From Fragilaria crotonensis (Eukaryota > Bacillariophyta > Fragilariophyceae > Fragilariales > Fragilariaceae): a stretch of DNA of 64,000 nucleotides. The translations under genes and the position numbers were made by a program. The notes beneath the pieces were generated by a model, which was given only the letters and a program-made list of their open reading frames with translations, had not been told where the DNA came from and searched no databases. The stretch covers positions 79,015 through 143,014 of the forward strand of contig JAKSYS010000074.1 of NCBI GenBank assembly GCA_022925895.1, given 5' to 3'. This document shows positions 63,801 to 64,000 of the stretch, in pieces (the first letter of the stretch is position 1; each line of letters begins with the position of its first letter).

Positions 63801-64000
63801 GGGCCTGCACATGTAGAAGGCCCGCGCATTCCGATTCTGTTTCGGGAGGCATCTCAACATCCTCAGGGTGTGTGTATGCAACACACCAGCAGTGAGTGAT
63901 GTTACCTCGGCAGACGTTCCGCAGCAGGCATTGTCGACTGTTGTAATGTCATCAACGGGCCGTTCAGGTCCCATTCAACAACGATGGGAACATCCACCAA
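60864..64000. other. Non-coding debris with dispersed short repeats
   Basis: No convincing gene in 3.1 kb on either strand; open frames up to about 170 codons have no recognisable domains. A 16-bp block CACACTCCCCCATTGT occurs at 61330-61345 and 62444-62459, each followed by ACAATGAGCAAA 25-40 bp later. TGCACTGACACAC recurs at 61322 and 62782, and a related GACACTCCCC at 63604. On the minus strand these read GGGGGAGTGTG, the form of a polypurine tract followed by an LTR start, so they may be decayed LTR ends. A CCGATGTG...CACATCGG stem-loop is at 61129-61150. GTAC-rich words return at 61190-61210. Confidence 0.4.

Noticed and set aside
1-64000. tRNA or rRNA genes
   Set aside because: No cloverleaf-forming segment with A and B boxes and no conserved rRNA core was noticed by eye; a dedicated covariance search was not possible.

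Overview
This window is nuclear DNA of a photosynthetic stramenopile, most likely a pennate diatom. The reasons are: Ty1/copia polyproteins of the diatom CoDi style (protease written DTHAD or D-NRCS, chromodomain-like segment after integrase); secreted and membrane proteins with APT/NPT-rich stalks; and single-pass leucine-rich-repeat (LRR) receptors without kinase domains. No rRNA, tRNA, CRISPR or prokaryotic operon structure was seen. The species assignment is inference.

The window is dominated by transposable elements and broken host genes. 1-2050: 3' part of a copia element running in from the left edge. 2045-3970: decayed minus-strand coding remnants. 4236-4983: a triplicated non-coding repeat. 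5288-6305: a frameshifted secreted P/T-rich protein. 6366-7151: a frameshifted helical protein. 7410-14138: an almost intact copia element with identical 214-bp LTRs. 14584-19241: two paralogous transmembrane LRR genes, tail to tail. 20674-21385: a phosphomannomutase pseudogene. 22118-23218: a repetitive proline-rich protein. 24060-24415: an ankyrin-like fragment. 24529-33583: a full-length ~9.05-kb non-LTR retrotransposon (LINE) on the minus strand with a 13-bp target-site duplication. 34281-34696: a fold-back hairpin element. 37091-40480: a PI3K-related (ATM-like) kinase pseudogene split by a 5'-truncated LINE (37920-40277) with a 10-bp duplication. 41070-42124: a secreted LRR protein on a P/T-rich stalk. 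44013-50295: a second full-length copia element, minus strand. 50440-51161: a MITE with TTA duplications. 51464-52391: a DDE transposase remnant, divergent from unrecognised plus-strand ORFs (52497-53968). 53970-60863: a third LINE whose two halves meet head to head at its 5' end, as expected of twin priming. 60864-64000: non-coding debris with short dispersed repeats.

The LINE family is the most distinctive content. It has a very long ORF1 (about 1,000 aa, two diverged copies here) with a conserved central region I do not recognise and a C-terminal coiled coil. Its ORF2 carries an AP-like endonuclease, reverse transcriptase, a complete RNase H and a CPCC/H/C zinc motif, and its 3' end is a short AT-rich tail rather than poly(A).

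Many otherwise well-conserved frames are broken by single-base indels, several of them in homopolymers, even in elements whose flanks look recent. Some of the 'pseudogenes' may therefore be consensus errors; where a larger lesion is visible (PMM, kinase) it is noted separately.
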